Assembly (NCBI RefSeq): GCF_022458985.1
Contig: NC_061783.1
Location: forward strand, 1,146,413-1,210,412
Length of the DNA stretch: 64,000 nt
Reading direction: 5' to 3'
Source of the DNA: Mugil cephalus
Lineage: Eukaryota > Chordata > Actinopteri > Mugiliformes > Mugilidae
Below are positions 10,377-22,389 of the stretch, piece after piece. The notes below the pieces were generated by a model, which was not told the DNA's origin, ran no database searches, and saw nothing but the letters and a program-made list of their open reading frames with translations. How positions within the stretch are numbered: position 1 is the stretch's first letter; each line of letters begins with the position of its first letter. A program made the translations under genes and the position numbers.

Positions 10377-13300
10377 ATGGCGGGGAGACCAGTAGACCCC
10401 AGAGAGATTTTGAAAGGTGTTGAGGCCCTGCTAGGAAAGGATGGAGAGCTCCGTAGCCTGGAGGGAGTCCCAAAGGTGTTCAGGTAAGAAATTGAAGTTA
10501 GACCTGTCTGTGGGTTTAACATAAAAAAAATAGAGCATGGCTCTTTCATTTAGTGATATCTGATCACCTTTTCTTTTCTTGCTTCAGCCTGATGAAAGCC
10601 TCTACTAAGATGGTCAGTAGATGTATGTACCTGAATATCCTGCTACAGACAAAATCGCATGATGTTCTTAACAGGTAAACCTTACAGTACTTCTGCTGAA
10701 TATGCTGTGTATTCCAATAATTGATTTCCATGGTGTTTTATATTTGTGATAAATATACATGGATTTATAGCTGGAAAAATGTGAACTATTTTTGAATGTT
10801 ATTCAAATCAAATCAAAATACATATTTTTATTTCACTGAGTGTTCAAATCCGTGTCAGACACACCTTTTTTGTATTTTTGACGTCATCCCAACACAACAA
10901 ACATTTTCATTCCAGTTTTACTTTTATTGTTAATCTTGTTGTCTGTCACTAATTATAAACCACTTGTTCCCTCCTTCATCCAGGTTTATCAGAGTTGGTG
11001 GCTACAGACTCCTCAACTCTTGGCTCACCTACTCCAAAACAACCAACAATACCCCCCTGCTTCAGCTCATCCTCCTCACGCTGCAGAAGTTGCCTCTCAA
11101 AGTAGACCACCTCAAACAGGTACTTTCTCACTTCTTGTCAGAATACACCTCCAGCTCTCTATAAAGGCAACCACAGCATGTAACCTGCTTTTATCTTATC
11201 CTAGAACAACACAGCCAAGCTGGTCAAGCAGCTTAGCAAGAGTGCAGACACAGAAGGTCAGTTCCTTTTACTCCAAAATGCAAGACTCTTTTGTATTTTG
11301 TATTTCGTATTTCGTATTGCAATAATAATCTTATCTCTTGTTTTTAGATTTGAGGAAGTTGGCAGCTGTACTTGTAGATGGTTGGATGGCTACAATCCGT
11401 TCCCAGAGTGTTTCAAGCAGTGGCAACTCTCCTGCTGGTACAAACTTAGATATTACTTTTCAATTTATCCTTCAAAAGCTCCCCAATGCAGCTGATTATA
11501 ACATCTTTGTATTCATCTTCTAGATAAGAAAAAGAGGAAGGAGGAGAGCAAGGTTCCAGTGCGAGATGCGAAGGAAAAGAGTGCAGAGGAGGAGAAGAAG
11601 AAGGAGAAACCCAAAGCTCATGCACCCAGCCACGCAAAGATTCGCTCCATAGGTAAACTTTACACAATGTGAGCTGATTGTTGGTTGTTGTTGGTTTAAG
11701 ATCATTTTAACCACCAATTTATTTTATGTTATGTAGGTTTGGAGATGGATGCTCCTAACCCAGCCCCTGCTAAGAAGACACCCACAGCCCCACAGCTGGG
11801 AGACAAGTACAACATCAAGCCTCCACTCCTCAAGAGGCCAAGGTATTGTAACCTTTCATTGTTTTGTTGCCTCATCTATGTGAGCACAGCACCATCTTGT
11901 GGTGTAGTCACACTGCTGGCCCATTGGTGCTCTCAAGTGGCTGGTGATAGTATAACATGTTTCCCTATCATATATTTTCCACCAACAGCACCGGTCCATC
12001 AGATGCTCCACCTCTGGAGAAAAAATATAAACCTCTAAATATGCCCTCTAACTCTGCCAAGGAGATTAAAGTCAAAATCATTCCAGCACAGCGTAAGTCC
12101 TAACATACCTGCTTTTAAAGAGACACCTTTGAGTCTGTTATCTTTACTGTTGTTTTAATCTATTGCTCTTATTTGAATTCACCACAGCTATGGAGTGCAC
12201 AGGCTTCCTAGATGCTCTGAACTCCGCCCCAGTGCCTGGGATCAAGATCAAGAAGAAGAAATCCAGTGCTAACGCTACAGCTGGTACCAAAGCTGTCTCT
12301 CCCACCTCTAACAAGGTACCTACTGATCACATATATGACCGCTGCCAATCCCCAAAATATTCTCAAAATTGACTCATTAATTAGGAATTATTTTGGTTTT
12401 GTGGTGATACACTTTGATTTAGATAATGTTCTTTTCACTGTTAAAATACCATCCTCTCATTTTTGTTCCATTTTTGTCCTCAGGCAAGTCCGTTTGACAG
12501 CAAACCTTCGTATTCCTCATCTTCTACAAAACCATCATCTCCAGATGCTGCTGCTTCTACTACTCCTTCTGATGAGAACCAGGAACCAGAGCAGCCTGGG
12601 ACCCCTGTTCCCTCTGAGGACCCAGAAGCCTGCGACAACGGTGAGGCCCTTGCAACCTCACTTAATCTATTTTTATTGATGTCAATGGCAACAGCAGTGT
12701 TATTTATAAAGCACATTTGAAAACAACATGAGCTGACCAAAGTATAGTAAAAACAGTTGCAAAAGTTTACAAAAATCCATCAACACAGAGTCAATTTTTT
12801 TTATTATATTTAGTATGACGATTATAATATTCAGTTTTTTGACATTGCATTACCTTGTGTTTCCTTATTTAGCAGGGATCAGTGTTCTTATGCTTTCTCT
12901 TTGCATTTTTTGGTTTGTAGGTGAGAAACCTAATGCTTTGGCAGAACCACGTGGAGAAGAAGAAAGCTTGACCAAAAAGGGCAAGAAGAAAAAGACGGTT
13001 CACTGGGCGGAAGAGGAACAGCTCAAACACTACTTCTACTTTGATCTGGATGAGACGGAGAGAGGTATGGCATGTGGTTCTGAACATAAATGTGTCCAAT
13101 AGAGTGTCAGTAGTCAGGCCTGTGAACTCTCAAAATGATATATTATTTATGCTATTGTCATATTTAATCCACAGTCAATGTCAACAAAATCAAGGACTTC
13201 GGAGAGGCTGCCAAACGAGAGCTAATGATGGACAGGCAGACGTTTGAGATGGCCCGCCGTCTTTCCCATGACAATATGGAAGAAAGGGTTCCTTGGACAC

Positions 13301-15190
13301 CCCCAAGACCTCTAACCCTAACTGGAAGTCTGGTTATCCCCGGGGAACACAGCACTGAAAAACTCACCCAGAGAGACCGTGAGATGGGAATATTGCAGGA
13401 GATCTTCCTCAGTAAAGAGAGGTATGGTTTTAGAAACAACCGGGTGTCTTTCACAATATGGACTACAAATTCTAAGACGTGAGTGATTACATTTAGGTCA
13501 CAATATTTCCCTCATCCTTTCCTTCTCACTAGTGTGCCTGACAGTCCACATGAACCTGATCCAGAGCCTTATGAACCCATGCCTCCCCGTCTCATCCCAT
13601 TGGATGAGGTAAGCACATTCAAATCATTCAAATTCTTTCTGTCCCTTATTTTTCCAATCAGTTATTTTTGTCCATGTGTGTGCAACTACCTCGCTAAGCT
13701 GTCAGTCTGGTCTCCGCTACAGGATTCCTCCATGATGGATGATGGTTATGTCGAGCCCATGGACACCACATCACAGCCAGACTCTGCCTCTGCCCAGAAC
13801 GAGAGCTCCAAGCTGCCACCTGTACTGGCCAGCCTCATGGACAACCTGAGCAACACCTCCCGCAGCCCACAAGCCACTCACACTGTCAACAACCCTGTGA
13901 CTCCCACTGTCAATGTGCAGGAGCTGCTTTCATCCATCATGGTGAGTGTATGAGCTTATTATCTGTTTAGTAGTTTGTATCTTTTTCATTCTCTTATTCA
14001 TTTCTTTTAACTTTCTATGTAATTTACACATAAATCACATTTTATTTTTTGTCTGAATGACAATTCACGTGGTTGAAAAATGTCTGTTGTTGTAATGTGT
14101 AACTAACAACAGCTGTGTGTCTTCAGGGTGCTTCTGGTAATCAGTCCACTGAAGACTTAATTAAACAGCCCGACTTCTCAGATAAAATTAAACAGCTACT
14201 GGGCTCCCTGCAGCAGACGCAGAACCAGACTGGACCTCCACCAGGTAAATTCAGCGCCTTGTTTTGCTTAAGAACTACAATCCTCCTGTTGTAGAATAAT
14301 GTCCCCTTGTGGTCCAATTGGTCCCTATCTTTTCTTACCCTATTTTTTTCTCTCTGTAGTCAACCCAGGTCTACTGGGACACGGCCCAGGCATGAACAAT
14401 ATGAACAACATGAACAACATGCACATGCAGATGCCCATGAATGGTGGCTACCCACCTAACAACTCACCAGGGGGTCCACGCTTTAACCACCCCCCACCCC
14501 CCCACAACCATGGACCACCATTCAATGTTGGTGGAGGTCCACGCATGATGGGGCCACCACCAGGTCAGGGCAGAGGAGACAATGGCAACTACTGGGGAGA
14601 TGACTCTATGAGAGGTGGTCCCCACAGAGGGGGGCACTTCCACCGAGGTGGCCGGGGTCGAGGAGGAGGAGAACCTGGCTTCAGGGGCAGAGGGCGAGGA
14701 GGGCCTAGAGGCGGACACAACAACATGAATGGTTAGTGAAATCACCTCTTTTTAGTTAAATTAGGGTCTCAATTTTTAGCTCTACCCAGCGCAAAGAAAG
14801 TCTACAAAAATACATAGTGAGGGTGAAGTAAAAGTATTGGCAGTAGCTCACACAGTAAATTCAGATTTATGTTCATTTCCACAGTGCTAACCCCTTGGTA
14901 CAGAAATAGTCCTGCGACACACATCCCTATGCTGCTCTCTTGTTCTCTGTTTAACCTGGTAGTTCATTCCTGATCTTAGAAGCAGTAGTTATCAAAAATA
15001 TCTGATCATTATTATTCTGTTTTCTTTTCTTATGTCAGACATGTCCAAGAGGCCTGTTTGTCGTCACTTCATGATGAAGGGAAGCTGCAGGTATGAAAGC
15101 AATTGTGCTTTCTACCATCCTGGTGTAAACGGACCACCACTGCCACCCAACTACCCCACCAACAACCAGCACCCACAGCATGGCCACTAG
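10377..15190 (+). CDS. ppp1r10: Serine/threonine-protein phosphatase 1 regulatory subunit 10 (PNUTS)
   Basis: PNUTS targets protein phosphatase 1 to the nucleus and chromatin, and takes part in a complex with Tox4 and Wdr82 that acts on RNA polymerase II. Exons: 10377-10483, 10588-10674, 10984-11119, 11205-11256, 11348-11437, 11524-11652, 11737-11842, 11989-12092, 12188-12315, 12484-12640, 12921-13064, 13175-13421, 13545-13608, 13723-13941, 14127-14244, 14360-14731 and 15039-15190. Frame is kept throughout, giving 803 residues (the human protein is about 940; the difference is a missing HRPHEGPGG-type repeat tract). Domains: N-terminal TFIIS-N/LW-like helical domain with [12 protein letters not shown]1-docking TVHW at residues 391-394; Gly/Arg-rich tract about 630-753; C3H1 zinc finger C761-X8-C770-X5-C776-X3-H780. 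It ends in a Gln/His tail. Confidence 0.96.
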
Positions 15191-16458
15191 TTGACACTGC
15201 TGCCAGTCTGGAAATGAGTGGTTGGCCACTGTTGGCCACTGGAACAGCCATCTTCTGTGATTAAATCTGTGCACAGTGTAGGAATCACCGTTTCATGCAC
15301 AAGTATAGGAAGGACAAGACATTCTGTCTTACCTTTAGAAGTTATGACTGACTTGAATCCGTGAGCTCTGCCTCAGCTAACAGAGAGAACAAACTGGAGA
15401 GAGGGCGGGAAAATTTGAAAGGATGGACTCAAAGGCTGTGAGATGATCACTGATGGGAGTCTGTGTTTTTATTGTGATCATTTTTAACAGTGAGACTAAA
15501 ACAAGCCGCCACATTTGACCACTATGTCTGAGTTGCTGCAGCTAGCTGTCTGTCTGCTCTGTCACTTTTCTACCAGTGTCATGGTCGACTAAATGGAAAT
15601 ATTCTACTCCGCACAAACTTTTCCAGTTGACTGAATGTCCTGCTTACTTTGACTGTTGTCCTGCACATCAGATGTGATACTGCTTTTGTATTCCTTGTAA
15701 TTTTGTTACGTCATGAGTAATGTTTGCAGAGGAGTCGGACATTTTCCCCTATCTATATGACCACTATATGTAAGAGAAAGGCTTAGGAAGCACTTTAAAA
15801 AGGTAAATGCCAACAATTTAGCCACATCCATGATTTATTAATTGAAATGAATTACATTATATTTAAAGTGCTTCATTTGCCCAGTCCTGAAAGAAGTCCA
15901 TGAAAAAACTCTTGACCTGAGAAGGAGGATTACCTTTCTTTTTTTCCCCACTTTTCTTGCAGCAGCTGGTATTGAATGTGAAGAGACAAGGGTGAAACAA
16001 CAGCAGTATGTGTTTTCTGCTTGTGTGCCCAGGCTCAGCAGCTCAGAATTAGAATGTCTGCTGGATGTGTGTGTGTGAAATGATAATGGAGACATGTTGT
16101 GGTCCTGTGAGAAGAGCAGCTTCTCCCAAATCCCAGAGCTGCTTCTGTACTCTCATCTAAACCCAGCATGGGTTTGTATTGCCGGTGTTGATAGGAATGA
16201 TGAATTCCCCCTGTGGGTCACCTGTATTAAGTGTTTTCTGTGAAAACATGTTTTGTGTCTCTTGTGGGACTGGAAGAATGTAATGTTTCTTGTTGCTCCC
16301 TCCACCTTTTTTTTTTCTTTTTTTTTGATACGATCTTGAGAACATTGGCCCATTTTAAAGATAACTTAAGTGTTGTCAGTATGAAATGTTTGTATGAATC
16401 CAGAACACAAATTCATACACTTTTGTTTTCAGCAGATTTTTTTGTACACAGTGTATTG

Positions 16459-16464
16459 AATAAA
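16459..16464 (+). terminator. PPP1R10 poly(A) signal
   Basis: AATAAA 1.27 kb downstream of the PPP1R10 stop codon. The interval 15191-16458 has no other credible gene and is best read as the 3' UTR. Confidence 0.65.
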
Positions 16465-16485
16465 TGTCCAAATACAACAAGCAGA

Positions 16486-18048
16486 TTGGATGAAATGTGA
16501 ATTCCGTTGCTCAATGAATAATTCCTCAGTGTTTCAGCATCTAGTCCTGGTGTTATGAGCTTATGTGCTTCACTTTTAACCAGACAAATGAATCCTAGTC
16601 ACACAGGCTGTTTCGTGTGTGTTTGTGTGCGTGTGTGTTGGGATGGGGGTGGTGGGTGTGGGGGGTGACATTCACCGTCATATCCGTGTTATCAGGGCAG
16701 GGTCGAGTGCAGATGGCGAACGTGAAGTGTTAATAGGAGTGGCCTTTAACCCTTCCCTGTAGTGCAAATATTGACTGGTGCTGTGACAAAACAGCGACAG
16801 TACTAGACATGGAGTGAAAGGCAGTACACAGAGAGCTGGGGGGGTTAAGGACACCTCAGCACTAAACTGCTCCCACATCCTGGTTGCAAGCAGCATCAGA
16901 ATCAAATATTTATCCAATTCTTCAGCTTGTCGAAAGCGTCTTCAGACGTCTGCAGTGTGTGTTAGGACAGCAAATGTCTTTATGGAAGAAGAAATTTAGA
17001 GTTGATTACAATCACTTTTCACAGACACGTGAGGTCCTACTGGCAATATAAAAACCATATTAAAGCAGCAAATATAGTACGAACAATATGAGCAGTACCA
17101 ATTAAAATGAATTAAATTTCACGGTCTTTATTACTGGATGCAGTTATCTCCCAGGATGATGATAACCTTTTGACCTCTTCCTAGTGGATGCCGCTGCGGT
17201 TTTTTGTCTACAAATGTTGTATATCCTTGCAATTTTCTTTAAAACTAAGATTAAAAAATTATGCCCAAAATCTCAATGTCTCCTGATCATTTCACCTAAT
17301 ATTAAACATTTTAAAGTACCTTTAGTTGTGTAAAATGGCAATAAAGAAAAGGTGTGTTGAAGCTCCAGTTGTGTCCTATGCAATGGTCGATTAAAAACAC
17401 TGGCTGCTGTCATCACATATTTTATTACGATGGCCTAAAGACAGCAGATAGCTGGAGGATAAAACTAGGCCATTCACTGAGCCTTGTGGGTCTTCATGAA
17501 TCCCCTTGCCCTTAGAAGGTTGTATTTGGACCAACTTCACATTGTCTTACTTCACATTTAAACAAAGCCACTGTCTTTCCTGACTTTAAAGTATGTTTTC
17601 CACCTGATTGACAGATGATCAGATGATAGTTATGTGTTGGATTCATATGGACCACAGAGAAGGCATACAATGATAGAAAGCAAACAGAATAGTCATAAAC
17701 ATACCAACAAGAAGTTTTAGATGAGCATATCTACATATCTATATGATAAATGATTTTAAAAGCAACCCAATGATCCATACTCCATGTAGACTGTTATTTC
17801 TGGTGGATAATTACACTAGAGTAAATGAAATGCTGCTGGGTACTCATTAAGAAAGTCTCATTGATCTCACTGCAAAAACTACTTGGCCTTGAAATCATTT
17901 CAAACTTGTAAATATGTCTTTCTACTTTGTCTTGTTGTTGTTGTAAAGTTATTGCTAAGTCAGTGTCTGTGTCATGTGTGATTCTGCACCCTTAAAAAAG
18001 AAAGAGACTTTCTAATGGACCAACACCATATAACTGAGTAATCAACTA
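16486..18048. other. Spacer between PPP1R10 and AGR2, left part
   Basis: No gene is recognised. A GT-rich tract lies at 16616-16665; the rest is ordinary AT-rich sequence. Confidence 0.5.
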
Positions 18049-18483
18049 TATCAGTTCAATTCAGTTTTATTTACATAGTGTCAATAACAATACAAATTCT
18101 CAAGACGCTTTATAAAAACCTCCAGAGCAATCCTGAAACCTCTGGTGGCAAGGAAAAACTCCCTTTAACAGCAAGAAACCTTGAGCACAACCCAGCTCAT
18201 ATGGAGGGACCCATCTGCTGAAGGCCAGCCAGGTAGAAACAGAGAAGATAGAGAGAAAAGAAGAACAGGAGAAACAAGATAAACAAACTTCTGTCATAGA
18301 TACATATATCAGACTACAGGAAGAATCTAATAATACAAGATATGATGATATGATGTGACAGTTTGAGAGAATAAGCGGCTTCATGGGCATGTTGGTGAAT
18401 TGTTCATCTAGGTAGGAGTGGACCCCCACAAGAAGATGGAGGGAGAGAGGAAGGAAATAGGGAGACACAGTGGTAAGAAATAG
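18049..18483. repeat. Dispersed fish repeat, copy 1
   Basis: The stretch begins with the AATTCAGTTTTATTTACATAG-type start common to a large fish repeat family. Its core (about 18120-18310) includes AAGGAAAAACTCCCTTTAAC, a CAAGAAACCTTGAG block and CTCATATGGAGGGACCCA. An inverted homologous copy lies at 25505-25690 on the far side of AGR2, and a short 3'-end fragment lies near 45390-45455. The open frame on the minus strand here is a by-product of the repeat. Confidence 0.75.
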
Positions 18484-18619
18484 AAAGTAAATAATAAGAG
18501 ATTAGAGGACATGAGCTAGCTAGCAACCAGATATACACCATTTGTAATGCTCATCAAGCCATCAGTGATGATGACGCAGGGCTAGGGGCTCATAAAAGCC
18601 TACTATTAACTAAGTAGCG

Positions 18620-19340
18620 ACAATAATAATAATAATAAAATAAATAAATAAATAAAATACACAGAATCTGCTTTTGACATATGCTGTCCAGAAATATGAC
18701 ATTAGCCTACTAAATGCGGAGGGATGAGGTAGCCTAACAGTCGGGAGAGAAGCTCCACCTCCCGTGTGTGTGCACAGTGAGGGCGCGCCTGATGTGGACG
18801 GTTACAGTCTCCTGCTTCAGGATGCAGGCAGTGCATGCAGTGAAAGGGTTGATTCAGTTAGTGAGAGGCAGATTAGCGGTTTGGATCCTGAACAAAGCTG
18901 CCATTGACAGCAGCCAGGTGATACAGAGCTCTGCGCTGCAGCACGCAGGAGATGGTGTAGATGCAAACTAACAATGCACACTTCACACACTATTCAGACT
19001 TCACTGCGCCCTACGCCATGTGCTACCCATAGGTGAATCAAGTTTATGAAATAAATGTCATAGCATGACGAATCTTTATCATTTGTCGGGTAGATGTGCT
19101 GATAATGTCGTGTCTCACCTCCATGACTCCAAATACGTAGCACATACGGTTGCGCCCTTTGAATGTTGAGCCAATCACGTAAAGACTAATCTCCCTCCGG
19201 CCCCTGTTCCCTCAATTAAACTAGGAAGGCCTAAACGCTGACCTGTCCTTGGATCGAAGCCAGTCATGCCATCTCATTCATGTCACACGTCAACCAAAAT
19301 GTCAATACACCGTACTAGATATTCAAAAGCCATGTTAATT
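18620..19340. other. Spacer with moderately GC-rich segment
   Basis: After an AAT/AAAT-type tract (18621-18656) the DNA becomes less AT-rich (18720-18970, 19120-19260). It contains a short open frame on the plus strand with no recognised similarity. No gene called. Confidence 0.35.
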
Positions 19341-19346
19341 TGTACC

Positions 19347-19358
19347 TTTCTTCTTCTT

Positions 19359-19427
<69 letters not shown>
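19347..19427. repeat. Compound microsatellite (TTC)n(TTA)n
   Basis: About 41 bases of uninterrupted TTC repeats run directly into about 39 bases of TTA repeats. It lies roughly 0.5 kb upstream of the AGR2 first exon. Poly-Leu/poly-Ile and poly-Lys/poly-Asn frames here are artefacts of the repeat. Confidence 0.95.
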
Positions 19428-19882
19428 AAACCAATCATGATTAATAGATAGAAATAGCAGTTGTGTTTTCAAGTGAGAGACAAATTGAATGTCAAAGGCC
19501 ATGTTTACTTGTAAACATATCATTACTGGTAGAATACGTAGGCTGATATATATTAACGGACCGCAGTCAGATACATAAACACACACAACGGTCAATTTGC
19601 AAATTACTTTTGTTTCCTCCTACACTTCATGGTTCACAGCTCGTTGACAAGGATGCATTCCGATTTCAAGAGTTTGTTGACTGTAAGATAAAATATTAAC
19701 AGACATCTTCTTACTTTTGCATTTCTTTTGTAACATACACCTAAAATTCAAATTAAACACAATCCCAGTGGAGTTTGGTTTGCAAATAAAAACGTTGTCG
19801 TCATCGCGGCATTCCGGCACAAGGAGGACGCGGGCGGGGGACGGGGAGGAGGGGTGAAGTGGGCGGTCTCTGAGGGAACAGG

Positions 19883-19975
19883 TGTTTAAAGAGAGGACAG
19901 GTGAGCTCCAAGGCAGCCACAGCAGGTCTCGGAGCGGTGGTCCATCTACATTCTCACCTGTCCAGTCATTAACAG
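19883..19975 (+). promoter_or_regulatory. AGR2 promoter and non-coding first exon
   Basis: A TGTTTAAA element at 19883-19890 combines a forkhead-type TGTTTA core with a TATA-like AT stretch, next to CAGGTG E-boxes. A donor at 19975 (AACAG|GTAAGA) ends a non-coding exon; the coding exon starts at an acceptor at 20462. FOXA control of AGR2 is known in mammals; that this particular element does it is inference. The transcription start is not resolved. Confidence 0.5.
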
Positions 19976-20470
19976 GTAAGATACTTATTAACTTGAGGAG
20001 AATTACCTTTAGAATAGACCAGTCACTTCAGTCTGCAAATGCTGCGTAAAATAATTCAGTGGCAGTGCTAGAAAAGGTTTTAAACTACTCAGTCGGTTTG
20101 TAACAGTACAAGCTTTATAAATGTTTAAAAGAACCTTATTGTGTCTTATTGAGCCTTTATTTTTTAAATTATAGCATCAATGGTTATTTTGAGAGGATAG
20201 AAGAGAACATAACTGTATATAACATTTAAGTTACTGATGATGACCAGATCTCTGGTCTCTTATTTTCAGGATTTTTGAAGCATTACATGTTTCCATTCAT
20301 TTCTAATTTCTATGTATCCCTGTGATTAATCTTTGAGGTTCTGTGCTCCCGGCCTAGTGTGGCATTGTTTTCATAGCCAACGTTCTTTGGTCGCATTCAA
20401 AAAGATCAGATTATGCGATTTCCTCTCATTGTCATTATTCTGTTCTTCTTATCCCAATTAGCCTATAAAG

Positions 20471-22173
20471 ATGATCAAAGCAGTCTTGTCTATGCTCTTG
20501 GTCCTGGTGGTCGTGTCCTCCACCTTCGCCAAATACATCCCGAAGAGTGGAAAGAGGGTCCCCCAGACTTTGTCAAGAGGTCTGTTAAAATAAGCTTCAC
20601 ATCTGAGGCTGAATGACTTGTGTGAATGACTTAACTAGTGTCAAAAATGCTGAGATGAAGCAGACTGATTGTCATTGATCTTGAATGGTGTCCATGTCTG
20701 TCCAGGGTGGGGTGATCAGCTGATTTGGGCACAAACCTATGAAGAGGGTCTGTACTGGTCCAGGTCAAGGTAAGAAATAGTTGCAACCCTGATATCAATA
20801 TGTTGATTCCACTCTCATTTAATGCTGACATCAACTGTATAATGTGATGGTCTTTGTTGCAGGAACAAGCCACTGATGGTCATCTTTCACCTCCCAGACT
20901 GCCCACACAGCCAGGGTAAGTCTAACTCTAAGTAATATCTATTGTTTAAATTATTAAGTCACTTATGCAGAGAAAAAAAAGTTCTGTTGAATTAAGGGCC
21001 AAACCTGTTTGAAGAGTGAGCAGTCATTTGTTTGCACACGTGTGACGTCACCTCACATATCCTGCTCTTGTTCTGCAAAGCACTCTCTAGCATTAACATA
21101 TGGTTTCTTCTACAGCCCTCAAGAAGGTGTTTTCTGAAGACAACGAGATCCAGAAAAGCCTTGATGAAGAGTTCATTGTCCTTAATCTGATGGTGGGTTA
21201 TAGTACCAATTAGATCCCAATACCCGACTAAGTAAAATGTTGCTGAATCTGTATTCAAATTTGAACTATATGACAGATGCTAATAGCCTACCGCTTACCT
21301 TTAGCAGCATAATCTCCCACAAGATTTAAAAAATATATATATAACCATATAGAAACTTCCCATTGTCACTGAACATTAAAATTTCAGACAAAACCCACCA
21401 GAACTAGAAGGACTTTTGATTGAATGGTATTAAATGTTCATGTTCAGAGTAATATGTTGGTTCACGGGCCTTCAAAAACTCCCCCTCTAATGCTCTAAGA
21501 TATTAAGATGCTATAGTGAAGTTTAAATGCTTGTAGGTAAACTGTTATTTTTGTCTCGTCTACAGTATGAAACCACAGACAAGCATCTCTCTCCTGATGG
21601 GCAGTATGTTCCCAGGATCCTTTTTGTCGGTAAGTGTGTTACCGTATCCTTTTCACAGACTAGGATACTCATGCAACTCTTGTAACATAGCGAGTTAAAG
21701 TTCTGCTTTAAAAAAGGAATGATGATCAAATTAAAATACATATAGTTTATGGTTTACATAGAGTATAGCTTCATTTTTGTCAGTGCATCCCCATCACATA
21801 TTGTATTCTGCACGCAAAAGCTCTAAGCTATCAGATTAATGTAGTGGTGCTAAACTGCAATAGAGTGTGGGAGATCGTGTCTCTTATCTCTTTTCTGTTC
21901 AAAGAATATTTCACCCACAAGTCACTGATTTCTCCACAGATCCCACAATGACAGTGAGAGCTGACATCACTGGTCGCTACGCCAACCGCATGTATGCCTA
22001 TGAACCAAGTGACATCAAACTCTGTAAGTGCTGCTGCTAACACACTCTGAGATCAGCACGTGTTGTGTGCCAGCTTTGTGTCTTTGAAACAGAACGATGA
22101 AATGTTTCTTTCCTCTCTTTCAGTGACTACCAACATGGCCAAGGCTAAGAAGCTCCTCAAGTCTGAACTGTGA
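20471..22173 (+). CDS. agr2: Anterior gradient protein 2 (ER-resident PDI-like protein)
   Basis: AGR2 is a thioredoxin-fold ER protein that helps fold secreted mucins in goblet and other secretory cells. Seven coding exons: 20471-20579, 20706-20769, 20863-20915, 21116-21192, 21566-21629, 21940-22023 and 22124-22173, giving 166 residues (the human protein is 175). A hydrophobic signal peptide covers about residues 1-20, ending SSTFA. The single-cysteine active site CPHS is at residues 71-74, where classical PDIs have CXXC. Conserved blocks are [27 protein letters not shown] and DITGRY. The C-terminus KSEL is a KDEL-type ER-retrieval signal (human AGR2 has KTEL). AATAAA at 22359-22364 closes the transcript. 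AGR3 is the alternative name; the sequence and position next to TSPAN13 fit AGR2, and many fish have only one such gene. Confidence 0.95.
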
Positions 22174-22358
22174 GCACCAAGACCTGACTATGATCTACAC
22201 TCTCCTGTCACCACAGGTGTCGATAACGTGCTGTCATTACAGTTTACACTTGTAAAAATAAGCACTGGAATGTTTCTTCTCTTCCCCTTCCCAAGTTTAC
22301 TCCCCGGATTCCTTTCCTGATCCTTGTCTTTGTTCTTATTGTTCCCGAGTGTCTTTTG

Positions 22359-22364
22359 AATAAA
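22359..22364 (+). terminator. AGR2 poly(A) signal
   Basis: AATAAA 186 bases after the AGR2 stop codon. Confidence 0.7.
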
Positions 22365-22389
22365 TATCAAATTGTTCATACACATCAGA

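Noticed and set aside
18100-18468. 122-codon minus-strand frame
   Set aside because: Lies wholly in a dispersed fish repeat; a similar frame appears in the inverted copy at 25426-25716.
19266-19595. Poly-Leu/poly-Ile and poly-Lys/poly-Asn frames on both strands
   Set aside because: Translation of the TTC/TTA compound microsatellite.
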